Shown piece after piece: positions 41,492-48,260 of a stretch of DNA of 64,000 bases. Numbering within the stretch: the first letter of the stretch is position 1; every line of letters starts with the position of its first letter. The notes under the pieces were generated by a model. That model did not search any database and was not told where the DNA came from. It saw only the letters and a program-made list of their open reading frames with translations. Made by a program: the position numbers and the translations under genes. Source of the stretch: DASRAJ01 sp035638255 (GTDB lineage: Bacteria > Bacteroidota > Bacteroidia > Chitinophagales > UBA10324); the NCBI GenBank assembly GCA_035638255.1, contig DASRAJ010000107.1:1-64000 (forward strand). Direction: 5' to 3'.

Positions 41492-42295
41492 CTAAACTTT
41501 CGCAGCTTCAATTTTCTTCTCTCCCAAAATTGCGATCGGCTTTGGCCGTTCCTTTTCAAGAAGTTTGAATTCAAGAATAGCATGCTTGCGCAAATGCTCA
41601 GCAGCTTCTTCGATGTCATCGGTTATTTTCAGCAGGTTGAGATCTTCTACGCTGATTGTTCCCTGGTCATCCAGCTCATTGATGAAATTGATCATGGTGC
41701 TCCAATATTTTTTACCCATGAGTATGACGGGAAAATTTTCAATCTTCTTTGTTTGAATAAGGGTGATGGTCTCGAACAATTCATCGAGCGTCCCGAAGCC
41801 GCCCGGCATCACAATGAAGGCATAAGAATATTTCACCAGCAAAATCTTCCTCACAAAAAAATGATTGAGTATGATCCATTTATCGAGGTAGGGATTAGGT
41901 TTTTGCTCAACGGGCAATCGAATGTTGCAGCCGATTGAAATTCCTCCGGCTTCTTTTGCGCCGCGGTTAGCAGCTTCCATAATTCCCGGTCCTCCACCTG
42001 TCATCACAGTAAATCCGAGGTCTGCAATCATGCTTCCCACCTTTCTTGTCAACTCATAATATTCATGCCCTTCTTTAAAACGCGCCGAGCCAAAGACCGT
42101 AACGCACGGGCCCACAAAATGCAATGTTCGAAATCCTCTGATGAACTGCCCCATCACTTTGAGCAGGAATGAAAATTCTTTACTGCGCGAACGCGGACCT
42201 TCGAGAAAGTGACGCTCGGTGCTGGTTGCCGGGGGGGCGGGAGGATGTTGCTTTACAATTTCATTTTCCATCAACTTCATTTGATTTTTGTCCAT
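41492..42295 (-). CDS. LOG family protein (TIGR00730-like)
   Basis: About 267 residues from the ATG at 42295 (the frame runs up to 42349 but that part looks non-conserved). The Rossmann-like core has the LOG signatures VTVFGSARF, TGGGPGIMEAANRGAKEAGG and VMPGGFGTLDELFE. Family members cleave cytokinin riboside 5'-monophosphate or related nucleotides to release a free base. The last ~35 residues (EEAAEHLRKHAILEFKLLEK) form a helical tail. Stands between purH and a divergent oxidoreductase gene; in this setting a nucleotide-salvage role fits. Confidence 0.88.
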   Translation of the reverse strand: MDKNQMKLMENEIVKQHPPAPPATSTERHFLEGPRSRSKEFSFLLKVMGQFIRGFRTLHFVGPCVTVFGSARFKEGHEYYELTRKVGSMIADLGFTVMTGGGPGIMEAANRGAKEAGGISIGCNIRLPVEQKPNPYLDKWIILNHFFVRKILLVKYSYAFIVMPGGFGTLDELFETITLIQTKKIENFPVILMGKKYWSTMINFINELDDQGTISVEDLNLLKITDDIEEAAEHLRKHAILEFKLLEKERPKPIAILGEKKIEAAKV

Positions 42296-42446
42296 AGGAC
42301 TCCTACGGAGAGGGGAGTAAAAGTACCCTTCGCACTTTTTATGCGGCAACTACTCAAGGTTTTTTTATTTTTTTTACCAACCGCACTGCAGACATAAACA
42401 GATGCGCTGAACTTTCTACTTATTAAAAAGTGTTGATGGACGCATT

Positions 42447-43499
42447 ATGGAAATAGGCCTCTATTCTTTTGTTGATTTAATTCCCAACCCGGATACTGGG
42501 AACAGCATTACTCCGGAACAACGATTTCACAATCTCATTCAAGAAATAGAGCTCGCCGATCAGTTAGGGCTTGACGTGTTTGGTATTGGTGAACACCATC
42601 GTAAAGAATACTTGTCTTCTTCACCTGCCGTAGTACTCGCAGCGGCGGCTGCACGAACGAAAAATATCCGCCTGACAAGCGCCGTTTCAGTTCTAAGTTC
42701 TGATGATCCCGTGAGAGTATTTCAGCAATTCGCAACACTTGATTTGTTGAGTGGCGGTCGCGCAGAGATCATGGCCGGACGGGGATCATTTATCGAGTCA
42801 TTTCCTTTGTTCGGGTATGATCTTCATGATTACGATGAGTTGTTCGAAGAAAATCTTGACCTGCTGTTAAAGATTCGGGAGAATGAAGTGGTCACCTGGA
42901 AAGGAAAGCATCGTGCTGCCATTGACGGCCTGCCCGTGTATCCGCGCCCGGTTCAAAATCCATTGCCTGTCTGGATAGCAGTTGGGGGAACTACACAATC
43001 TGTCATCCGCGCTGCTACTCTTGGCTTGCCGATGGCGCTTGCAATTATTGGCGGGACACCAAAGCCTTTTGTTCCTCTTGTTGATCTCTATCGTGAAACT
43101 GCAACGGCTGCCGGTCATGAGCGCTCGGTTATGAAGGTGAGCATTAACTCACACGCTTATGTAGCTGACACTTCACAGCAGGCAGCGAATGAATTTTATC
43201 CTGCTTATGCTGATGTGATGACTCGTATTGGTCGCGAGCGCGGATGGCAGGGTATGACGCGCGCGCAGTTTGAAATGATGCGCGCACCACAAGGTGCCTT
43301 GCTCGTAGGCAGCGCTCAGGAAGTGATTGATAAAATTCTTTATGAGCATGAACTTTTTGCGCACGATCGGTTTCTTGCACAAATGACAGTCGGCACCATT
43401 CCGCACTCACAGATGATGCATGCGATTGAATTGTTCGGGACTAAAGTTGCGCCGGTGGTGAGGCGAGAGACTGCTTCACGTTCTAAAACTTCAGTGTGA
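42447..43499 (+). CDS. LLM-class flavin-dependent oxidoreductase
   Basis: 350 residues with a bacterial luciferase-like TIM-barrel pattern: MEIGLYSFVDLIPNPDTG, LADQLGLDVFGIGEHHRKEY, IRLTSAVSVLSSDDPVRVFQ, FATLDLLSGGRAEIMAGRGS, NPLPVWIAVGGTTQSV. The subgroup uses reduced FMN to oxidise small organic substrates. The start ATG at 42447 begins at the first strand. A single gene, followed by a MITE-like element and an aldo/keto reductase. Substrate unknown. Confidence 0.9.
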   Translation: MEIGLYSFVDLIPNPDTGNSITPEQRFHNLIQEIELADQLGLDVFGIGEHHRKEYLSSSPAVVLAAAAARTKNIRLTSAVSVLSSDDPVRVFQQFATLDLLSGGRAEIMAGRGSFIESFPLFGYDLHDYDELFEENLDLLLKIRENEVVTWKGKHRAAIDGLPVYPRPVQNPLPVWIAVGGTTQSVIRAATLGLPMALAIIGGTPKPFVPLVDLYRETATAAGHERSVMKVSINSHAYVADTSQQAANEFYPAYADVMTRIGRERGWQGMTRAQFEMMRAPQGALLVGSAQEVIDKILYEHELFAHDRFLAQMTVGTIPHSQMMHAIELFGTKVAPVVRRETASRSKTSV

Positions 43500-43528
43500 T
43501 TTTTTTAGAATGGAAACAATTGAAATCA

Positions 43529-43610
43529 TTTCACGCAGAGACCACAGAGGTGCAGAGAAAGCAGAGAAAAGAAACTGCGGCCTCCGCTTCCCTGTTTCCT
43601 CTGCGTGAAA
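43529..43610. mobile_element. 82-bp MITE-like element with perfect 12-bp inverted ends
   Basis: TTTCACGCAGAG (43529-43540) and CTCTGCGTGAAA (43599-43610) are perfect inverted repeats. The interior is purine-rich (CACAGAGG, GCAGAGAAAGCAGAG) and partly palindromic. This belongs to the widespread CACGCAGAG..CTCTGCGTG repeat type. It lies 30 bp before the aldo/keto reductase start and may affect its promoter. Confidence 0.7.
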
Positions 43611-43640
43611 CCGTATCGTTCTTGCTAAGTTCATTACTCT

Positions 43641-44450
43641 ATGTTGCAAAGAGAAATCCCTTCATCAAAAAAATTGATTCCTGTTGTCGGGCTTGGCAGT
43701 TGGACAACGCTTCACTCCGAAAGCGAAGCAGGGCGAAACGTCATAAAATTTTTTGCAGAACAAGGTGGCAAGCTGATTGACACTTCTCCGATGTATGGTA
43801 ATGCAGAACAGGTAATTGGAAATCTAACAACAGACTTAAACATTGCCGACAAACTTTTTTATGCCACCAAAGTTTGGACGCAAGGAAAAGAAGAAGGTGT
43901 GAAGCAAATGGAATCATCCATGCGAAAGCTAAAACGCAGTCAGCTTGATCTGATACAGATTCACAATTTAGTTGACTGGCAAACTCATTTAAAAACTTTG
44001 CAGCAGTGGAAGGAAGAAGGAAAAGTTCGCTACCTCGGCATCACTCATTACACCACTTCATCGCACGATTTGCTGGAACAAATAATTAAGACGGAGAAAA
44101 TAGATTTTGTTCAGTTCAATTATTCCATTCGTGTAAGAAATGCAGAGCGAAGTTTACTGCCGGCAGCAAGAGATCGCGGTGTTGCGGTGATTATAAACGA
44201 GCCATTGGAAAAAGGTTCGTTGTTCAAAATGGTGAGAGGAAAACCTCTTCCCTCATGGGCTGCAGAAAATGACATGAACAATTGGGCGCAATTTTTTTTG
44301 AAGTATGTGACTGCTCATCCTGCTGTGACCTGTGTGATTCCCGCTACTTCCAATCCCAAAAATTTATTGGACAATATGAGTGCAGGTAACGGAAAGCTTC
44401 CTGATGAAAGTGTGAGGAGGAGGATGGTGGAGTTTATCGAGGCGCTGTAA
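43641..44450 (+). CDS. Aldo/keto reductase
   Basis: 269 residues with the aldo/keto reductase pattern: nucleotide-barrel start VVGLGSWTTL, catalytic Asp/Tyr in DTSPMYGNAEQVIG, Lys in LFYATKVWTQ, His in LDLIQIHNLVDW, then VRYLGITHYTTSS and the NADPH-site CVIPATSNPKNLL. It reduces small aldehydes or ketones with NADPH in the cytosol. Slightly shorter than the usual 280-330 residues. The start ATG at 43641 lies just after the MITE-like element. Confidence 0.9.
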   Translation: MLQREIPSSKKLIPVVGLGSWTTLHSESEAGRNVIKFFAEQGGKLIDTSPMYGNAEQVIGNLTTDLNIADKLFYATKVWTQGKEEGVKQMESSMRKLKRSQLDLIQIHNLVDWQTHLKTLQQWKEEGKVRYLGITHYTTSSHDLLEQIIKTEKIDFVQFNYSIRVRNAERSLLPAARDRGVAVIINEPLEKGSLFKMVRGKPLPSWAAENDMNNWAQFFLKYVTAHPAVTCVIPATSNPKNLLDNMSAGNGKLPDESVRRRMVEFIEAL

Positions 44451-44459
44451 TCCAGTTGT

Positions 44460-45131
44460 TCACTTCTCAAGTTTGTCATTTATGATTTCTAAAATTTGTC
44501 CTGTCCCCATTACCGTGGAACCTTCTCTAAATTCAAAAGTCATTCCTTCTGTCAAACTGTTTACAAAGAAGTCAGGTGATAGCAATTTGATCTTTGCTTT
44601 TACTGTCTCGCCAGGGAGAACAATTTCTTGATCTATGAAAGTTTGTTGTCCTGAAGTTTGCATTTCAGTAAAATCAACTTTTACCTGGGGTCTGTAGCCA
44701 GAATGTGCTGGTGTTTTTCTTCCGCCTTCTTCGGTTGTTCTGTATTTAAGTTCTGCTGTAAAATCAACTTTACTAAATTCTTCTCCATAGTAAGTCAGGA
44801 TGTTCATTAAAATTTTATCAAAGTCACTTTCACCACAAAATGCCGTTGACATTTCAATCATCTCTTCAATATAACATCCAGATTCGTCTCTCCAAGAATT
44901 AAATTCAGTCAAGGCCTTTATTTGGTTGGCAATATTTTTTACTGTCAGCGGTGAGCCAAAGTAGTTCTTCAACTCGGTTACAAAGCCAGCGATTTCATCT
45001 TGATTTTTGAAGGGTGGCCAGTCGTTCATAGCCTTTAGAAACAACACGGCAAGGTCTTTCACCTTATGAACTTTCGTGTCAAGGTCAACTAACCGATAAA
45101 GTGTTTGCTCTGTCGTTACTGTTATGTCCAT
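44460..45131 (-). CDS. Stand-alone EF-Tu domain 3-like protein
   Basis: 223 residues. Residues ~122-220 match EF-Tu domain 3: FTAELKYRTTEEGGRKTP, AHSGYRPQVKVDF, IVLPGETVKAKIKLL, LTEGMTFEFREGSTVMGTGQ. There is no GTPase domain and no domain 2. Residues 1-120 are a helical domain of no recognised family (VKDLAVLFLKAMNDWPPFKN, EIAGFVTELKNYFG). EF-Tu domain 3 binds tRNA and EF-Ts, so the protein could act as an EF-Tu mimic or decoy. It lies in an accessory patch with orphan genes and hicAB, which would fit a stress or anti-parasite role; that is inference. Confidence 0.75.
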   Translation of the reverse strand: MDITVTTEQTLYRLVDLDTKVHKVKDLAVLFLKAMNDWPPFKNQDEIAGFVTELKNYFGSPLTVKNIANQIKALTEFNSWRDESGCYIEEMIEMSTAFCGESDFDKILMNILTYYGEEFSKVDFTAELKYRTTEEGGRKTPAHSGYRPQVKVDFTEMQTSGQQTFIDQEIVLPGETVKAKIKLLSPDFFVNSLTEGMTFEFREGSTVMGTGQILEIINDKLEK

Positions 45132-45170
45132 TGCTGCAATTTAATTTCATTCTCGATTATTTGACTTCAA

Positions 45171-45216
45171 AACTTTTCTGCAATTGAAAGATGGATAGAT
45201 TTGTGAAGGGAGGAAA
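45171..45216 (+). repeat. Promoter-like repeat, copy 1
   Basis: AACTTTTCTGCAATTGAAAG, then ATGGATAGATTTGTGAAGGG and AGGAAA. Contains TAGATTTG (45196-45203), an exact TAnnTTTG box, with TTTT about 18 bases upstream. It precedes the orphan gene at 45250. Copies 2 and 3 are at 45968 and 46591. Confidence 0.65.
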
Positions 45217-45249
45217 AATGAGAACGCGTGCAGATAAAACGCCCGCCTT

Positions 45250-45957
45250 ATGCGAAAGATTGGAATTTTTATTTTTTGTTTCATGTGGTGCACTACCGGA
45301 TGGTCGCAGTCAGGTTTAAATGGAGAGTACATTTGTGACTTGCACACGAAAGCATATACGAAGGTATATACGCTGGAAATTTCACAGGATAGTTTGCATT
45401 TTACTTATTACGAGAAACGTAAGGCATTGCCTGACGTGTACTTTGAGATAAAAATTCAGCGTGGTCCTTCTCCCTGGAAGATTACGTATTCCAATACCAC
45501 TTATTTTTTTTCACCCCGGTTATTTAAAGATTCAGAAGAAATTGCGTTGCATATTATTGATTCATCAAGAACTGATAGTGTAACCCTATTTCAATTCAGA
45601 AAAGAAAACTCTTCAGGGGCTGTACAATGGGAAATATATTATCCCCTCCAATTGTTTAGAGATACAGGTCAACCTTCCAGTTACACTACATACTACTTTG
45701 ATACTGTATCGAATTGCCTTACATGGTGTCCAATAGCCGCTATCAAATTCAAGAACGGCTTAGTACCACGGAGAAAAATTCTTCTCTATAGCAAAGATGA
45801 AATTAGTGCCTATGAAACTGAGAAAGGCATCTCTAATCGGTTGAGTTCAAGAGGATGTTGCTGGGTCAAACAAAAAACAAAATGGAAGAAGGGAATTAAA
45901 GTAAGTAAGAATAAAAATTATCTGCCCGGTGAAAAGTTTAAGTCGTCTTGGTATTAA
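45250..45957 (+). CDS. Hypothetical secreted protein
   Basis: 235 residues with a signal peptide (MRKIGIFIFCFMWCTTGWSQ). No recognised domain; the mature part has beta-rich stretches (GEYICDLHTKAYTKVYTLEI, DSLHFTYYEKRK, TDSVTLFQFRKENSS) and a basic Lys-rich C-terminus. It is bounded by repeat copies 1 and 2, the first of which contains its likely promoter. A competing ATG at 45219 with a good GGGAGG site opens only a 33-residue frame and is less likely to be the gene. Confidence 0.65.
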   Translation: MRKIGIFIFCFMWCTTGWSQSGLNGEYICDLHTKAYTKVYTLEISQDSLHFTYYEKRKALPDVYFEIKIQRGPSPWKITYSNTTYFFSPRLFKDSEEIALHIIDSSRTDSVTLFQFRKENSSGAVQWEIYYPLQLFRDTGQPSSYTTYYFDTVSNCLTWCPIAAIKFKNGLVPRRKILLYSKDEISAYETEKGISNRLSSRGCCWVKQKTKWKKGIKVSKNKNYLPGEKFKSSWY

Positions 45958-45967
45958 ATGCAGCCTG

Positions 45968-46013
45968 AACCTTTCTGCAATTGAGAGATAGGTAGATTTG
46001 TGAGAGGAGGAAA
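45968..46013 (+). repeat. Promoter-like repeat, copy 2
   Basis: AACCTTTCTGCAATTGAGAG, then ATAGGTAGATTTGTGAGAGG and AGGAAA. It again holds a TAGATTTG box (45993-46000) and lies just before the orphan gene at 46027. Confidence 0.65.
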
Positions 46014-46026
46014 AAGTCTTTTAATC

Positions 46027-46581
46027 ATGAAACGAACATTAGCGTATATTCTTTTTAGTATTGGACTTCTCTCATACTTTGTTCGCTTAGGTTATCACAG
46101 TAGTTTTTATTTGTTGCCGGAAATTTCTTTCGCCATAAGTACTATTTGCATTTTAATTGCTCTTAGACTTTTTGCTACATCACGATCAACTAAAGAAATC
46201 AGAAGTGCAAATAGATATAAAGAAATCATTCAGGTTTTAAAAGAAACCGGTGAGAAAATAAAAGTGGATTTTTCACAGTGCGAAGTAAAATCAAATGACT
46301 ACTCCGAAGAACGCGAGCGCTATGGTCCACGAACTCAATATTGGAATGCTATGGCAGGAGATGCAATAAGAAATACTGAGGTCGTCGATGTGAATCAGAG
46401 TGTCTTGATTTTTAAAAATAATGCTAATGGTAAGGAAGAAACTTTTGTAAGTCCGGTTATCTACAAAGATGAGATCACAATAAAGTTTCTGCTATCTGAA
46501 AAAAAGGAAACGACCCTGTACATAGATAAGAATGATCGCAGTCGTTATTATTTTGATTTGGAGTTTCTGCAATCAGATTAA
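46027..46581 (+). CDS. Hypothetical membrane protein
   Basis: About 184 residues from the ATG at 46027; a GTG at 46000 would begin inside the promoter-like repeat. Two membrane spans (LAYILFSIGLLSYFV and LLPEISFAISTICILIALRL) are followed by a ~130-residue soluble domain (KVDFSQCEVKSNDYSEERER, TFVSPVIYKDEITIKFLL) of no known family. It lies between repeat copies 2 and 3. Confidence 0.65.
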   Translation: MKRTLAYILFSIGLLSYFVRLGYHSSFYLLPEISFAISTICILIALRLFATSRSTKEIRSANRYKEIIQVLKETGEKIKVDFSQCEVKSNDYSEERERYGPRTQYWNAMAGDAIRNTEVVDVNQSVLIFKNNANGKEETFVSPVIYKDEITIKFLLSEKKETTLYIDKNDRSRYYFDLEFLQSD

Positions 46582-46590
46582 TGCTTAAAA

Positions 46591-46634
46591 AACTTTTCTG
46601 CAACTGAAAGACGGGTAAATTTGTGAAGAGAGAA
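46591..46634 (+). repeat. Promoter-like repeat, copy 3
   Basis: AACTTTTCTGCAACTGAAAG, then ACGGGTAAATTTGTGAAGAG and AGAAA. The -7-like box is TAAATTTG. No plus-strand gene follows; it abuts the 3' end of hicB. It is therefore an orphan copy, as expected if a third gene was lost or the repeat marks cassette ends. Confidence 0.6.
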
Positions 46635-46640
46635 ATTGCC

Positions 46641-47021
46641 TTATCCCCGCAAATGAATTTGTGATAGTTCTTTTCCCAACTTTCTTATTCCTGTGAGAAT
46701 ACGCTCGGTCTGTTGTTCTGAAGGTTTTTTGAATCCTGAAACATATTGAGCCAGCAAGCTTTGATTCATTTCAATTCTCTCACTCAACGCTTTTGCATTG
46801 ATCACCCTGTAGTATTCGAAGAACTGAGGCAGATCAAGAGTAAAAGCAATGTTCTTTTCGCGAACGATTTTTCCTTTGTCTTCAAAATACAAGTTCAAAG
46901 CCTCAAGGATATTGGTCTTTATCTTTTCTATTGTTTTGCCTGTCGTTGCCACAGGAAAATCTTCGGCGTACGCTGAATAGCCGGTACGCGTTTTTTCAAT
47001 GATGACTTTTATCTTTTTCAT
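46641..47021 (-). CDS. hicB: HicB-like antitoxin
   Basis: 126 residues. Residues 1-~60 form the HicB partial RNase H-like domain (MKKIKVIIEKTRTGYSAYAE, DFPVATTGKTIEKIKTNILE); residues ~75-126 are an HTH domain (ALSERIEMNQSLLAQYVSGF). The order toxin gene then antitoxin gene, with 16 bases between, is the usual hicAB arrangement. HicB neutralises the toxin and represses the operon. Confidence 0.85.
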   Translation of the reverse strand: MKKIKVIIEKTRTGYSAYAEDFPVATTGKTIEKIKTNILEALNLYFEDKGKIVREKNIAFTLDLPQFFEYYRVINAKALSERIEMNQSLLAQYVSGFKKPSEQQTERILTGIRKLGKELSQIHLRG

Positions 47022-47037
47022 AGACTAAATCCTTTGT

Positions 47038-47223
47038 TCATTTCAATTGTGCCTCTTTCAAAATTTTATTCGCCAGTCCTTTACCTACTTCATCATTCCC
47101 ATGATCCGGTACTACAATCTGTCCTTCTTTCTTCGCATGTTGCATGATGAGATGACTTCCTTTCTGACGAACCTTATACCAGCCATCTCGTTTCAATTTA
47201 CGAATGAGTTCGCTGGATTTCAT
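47038..47223 (-). CDS. hicA: HicA-like toxin
   Basis: 61 residues from the ATG at 47223 (a GTG lies 6 bases upstream). The dsRBD-like HicA fold is clear: MKSSELIRKLKRDGWYKVRQ, KGSHLIMQHAKKEGQIVVPD, and a final helix LANKILKEAQL. The conserved His of GSH is present, so it should cleave mRNA. First gene of the pair; the intergenic gap to the antitoxin gene is 16 bases. Confidence 0.88.
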   Translation of the reverse strand: MKSSELIRKLKRDGWYKVRQKGSHLIMQHAKKEGQIVVPDHGNDEVGKGLANKILKEAQLK

Positions 47224-47353
47224 TTTCACAAAGGTAATAATTCTATTACTTCACGACAAGGGTGGTTCTGCTAAAAAGATGGAATCCAATTTTTCTGACT
47301 TGGCCGGTGACCAACAATGAAGCGAGGTTCTCTGAACATCCTCCGGCTTCCAC

Positions 47354-47361
47354 TACTTTTG
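47354..47361 (+). promoter_or_regulatory. Candidate -7 box of the pseudouridine synthase gene
   Basis: TACTTTTG (TAnnTTTG) ends 8 bases before the ATG at 47370. Short or absent leader, as for the HTH genes at 17573 and 18657. Confidence 0.4.
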
Positions 47362-47369
47362 TTTCCCTC

Positions 47370-48128
47370 ATGAAACCGAAAGAAGAAATTTCTTCTCCCC
47401 AAAAACAAGAAGGCATCCAACTCAACAAATTCCTCTCGACAGCAGGCATTGCTTCGAGGAGAAGTTGTGCAGAGCTGATTAAGGAAGGCAATGTGAAAGT
47501 GAACAACAAAGTGATCACCGAGCCGGGATACCGCGTGCAGCCAACCGATGCGGTGTTTTTTAAAGGGAAGAAAATTTCATTCGGCGACAGCGGAAGAAAA
47601 CATTACATCCTTCTCAACAAACCAAAAGACATTATCACCACCGTGAGCGATGAGCGCGGAAGAACCACAGTGATGGAGCTGATTGCAAAAGCCACTTCCG
47701 AAAGAGTTTATCCCGTAGGAAGATTGGACAGAAACACTACCGGAGTTTTACTGCTTACCAACGACGGCGATCTTGCGCAACGATTGAGTCATCCGTCAAG
47801 CAGGATAAAAAAAGTGTACCAGGTCACGCTCGACAAGGAGCTTTCAATTGATGACATGAGAAAGGTTGCCGAAGGAATTGAACTCGAAGATGGCGTTGCC
47901 GCAGTGGATGAAATTGCGTATGCCCATCCCGATGACAACCGCATCGTCGGCATTGAGCTGCACAGCGGCAAGAACAGGATCGTGCGAAGGATTTTTGAGT
48001 ACCTCGGTTACCAGGTAACGAAGCTCGATCGCGTCATGTATGCCGGACTAACGAAAAAAAATTTGCAACGCGGAAAATGGCGCTTCCTGAAACCCGATGA
48101 AATTAATTTGCTGAAGCGAACCAAATAG
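47370..48128 (+). CDS. 23S rRNA pseudouridine synthase, RluB/RsuA family
   Basis: About 252 residues from the ATG at 47370; an upstream frame to 47262 runs through the promoter and is rejected. An N-terminal S4 RNA-binding domain (NKFLSTAGIASRRSCAELIK) is followed by the synthase domain: VYPVGRLDRNTTGVLLLTND with the catalytic Asp, HSGKNRIVRRIFEYLGYQV and LDRVMYAGLTKKNLQRGKW. Members of this family convert uridines of the large or small rRNA subunit. A hairpin terminator follows. Confidence 0.92.
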   Translation: MKPKEEISSPQKQEGIQLNKFLSTAGIASRRSCAELIKEGNVKVNNKVITEPGYRVQPTDAVFFKGKKISFGDSGRKHYILLNKPKDIITTVSDERGRTTVMELIAKATSERVYPVGRLDRNTTGVLLLTNDGDLAQRLSHPSSRIKKVYQVTLDKELSIDDMRKVAEGIELEDGVAAVDEIAYAHPDDNRIVGIELHSGKNRIVRRIFEYLGYQVTKLDRVMYAGLTKKNLQRGKWRFLKPDEINLLKRTK

Positions 48129-48135
48129 TACGGTT

Positions 48136-48170
48136 AACTCCGGTGGAGTTTTTTTTACTCCGCCGGAGTT
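48136..48170 (+). terminator. Terminator with nested hairpins after the pseudouridine synthase
   Basis: AACTCCGGTGGAGTT (48136-48150) forms a 6-bp hairpin followed at once by Ts to 48156, a classical intrinsic terminator. A second, near-complementary block (ACTCCGCCGGAGTT, 48157-48170) can also pair with the first in a long 14-bp stem. It lies eight bases after the stop codon. Confidence 0.75.
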
Positions 48171-48203
48171 TGCGCGAGCGTGAGAGTGCTATTCATTTCC
48201 ATC

Positions 48204-48211
48204 TATTTTTG
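48204..48211 (+). promoter_or_regulatory. Candidate -7 box of the 48261 gene
   Basis: TATTTTTG (exact TAnnTTTG) lies 49 bases before the ATG at 48261. No clear -33 element. Confidence 0.35.
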
Positions 48212-48260
48212 TCACTAACTTCACCTATTCTATAAAATCAATTTGTTCAATTCAACGGCT

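Noticed and set aside
45219..45320. 33-residue frame with a good ribosome site before the 45250 gene
   Set aside because: It overlaps the signal peptide of the longer gene in another frame and looks non-conserved; it may only help initiate translation nearby.
45171..46634. Three similar repeats as a CRISPR array or integron attC sites
   Set aside because: Spacing is 0.6-0.8 kb with genes between, no cas genes, and no RYYYAAC/GTTRRRY core or paired attC arms are visible.
47262..47369. N-terminal extension of the pseudouridine synthase
   Set aside because: The extra 36 residues have no conserved pattern and contain the -7 box; the ATG at 47370 starts just before the S4 domain.
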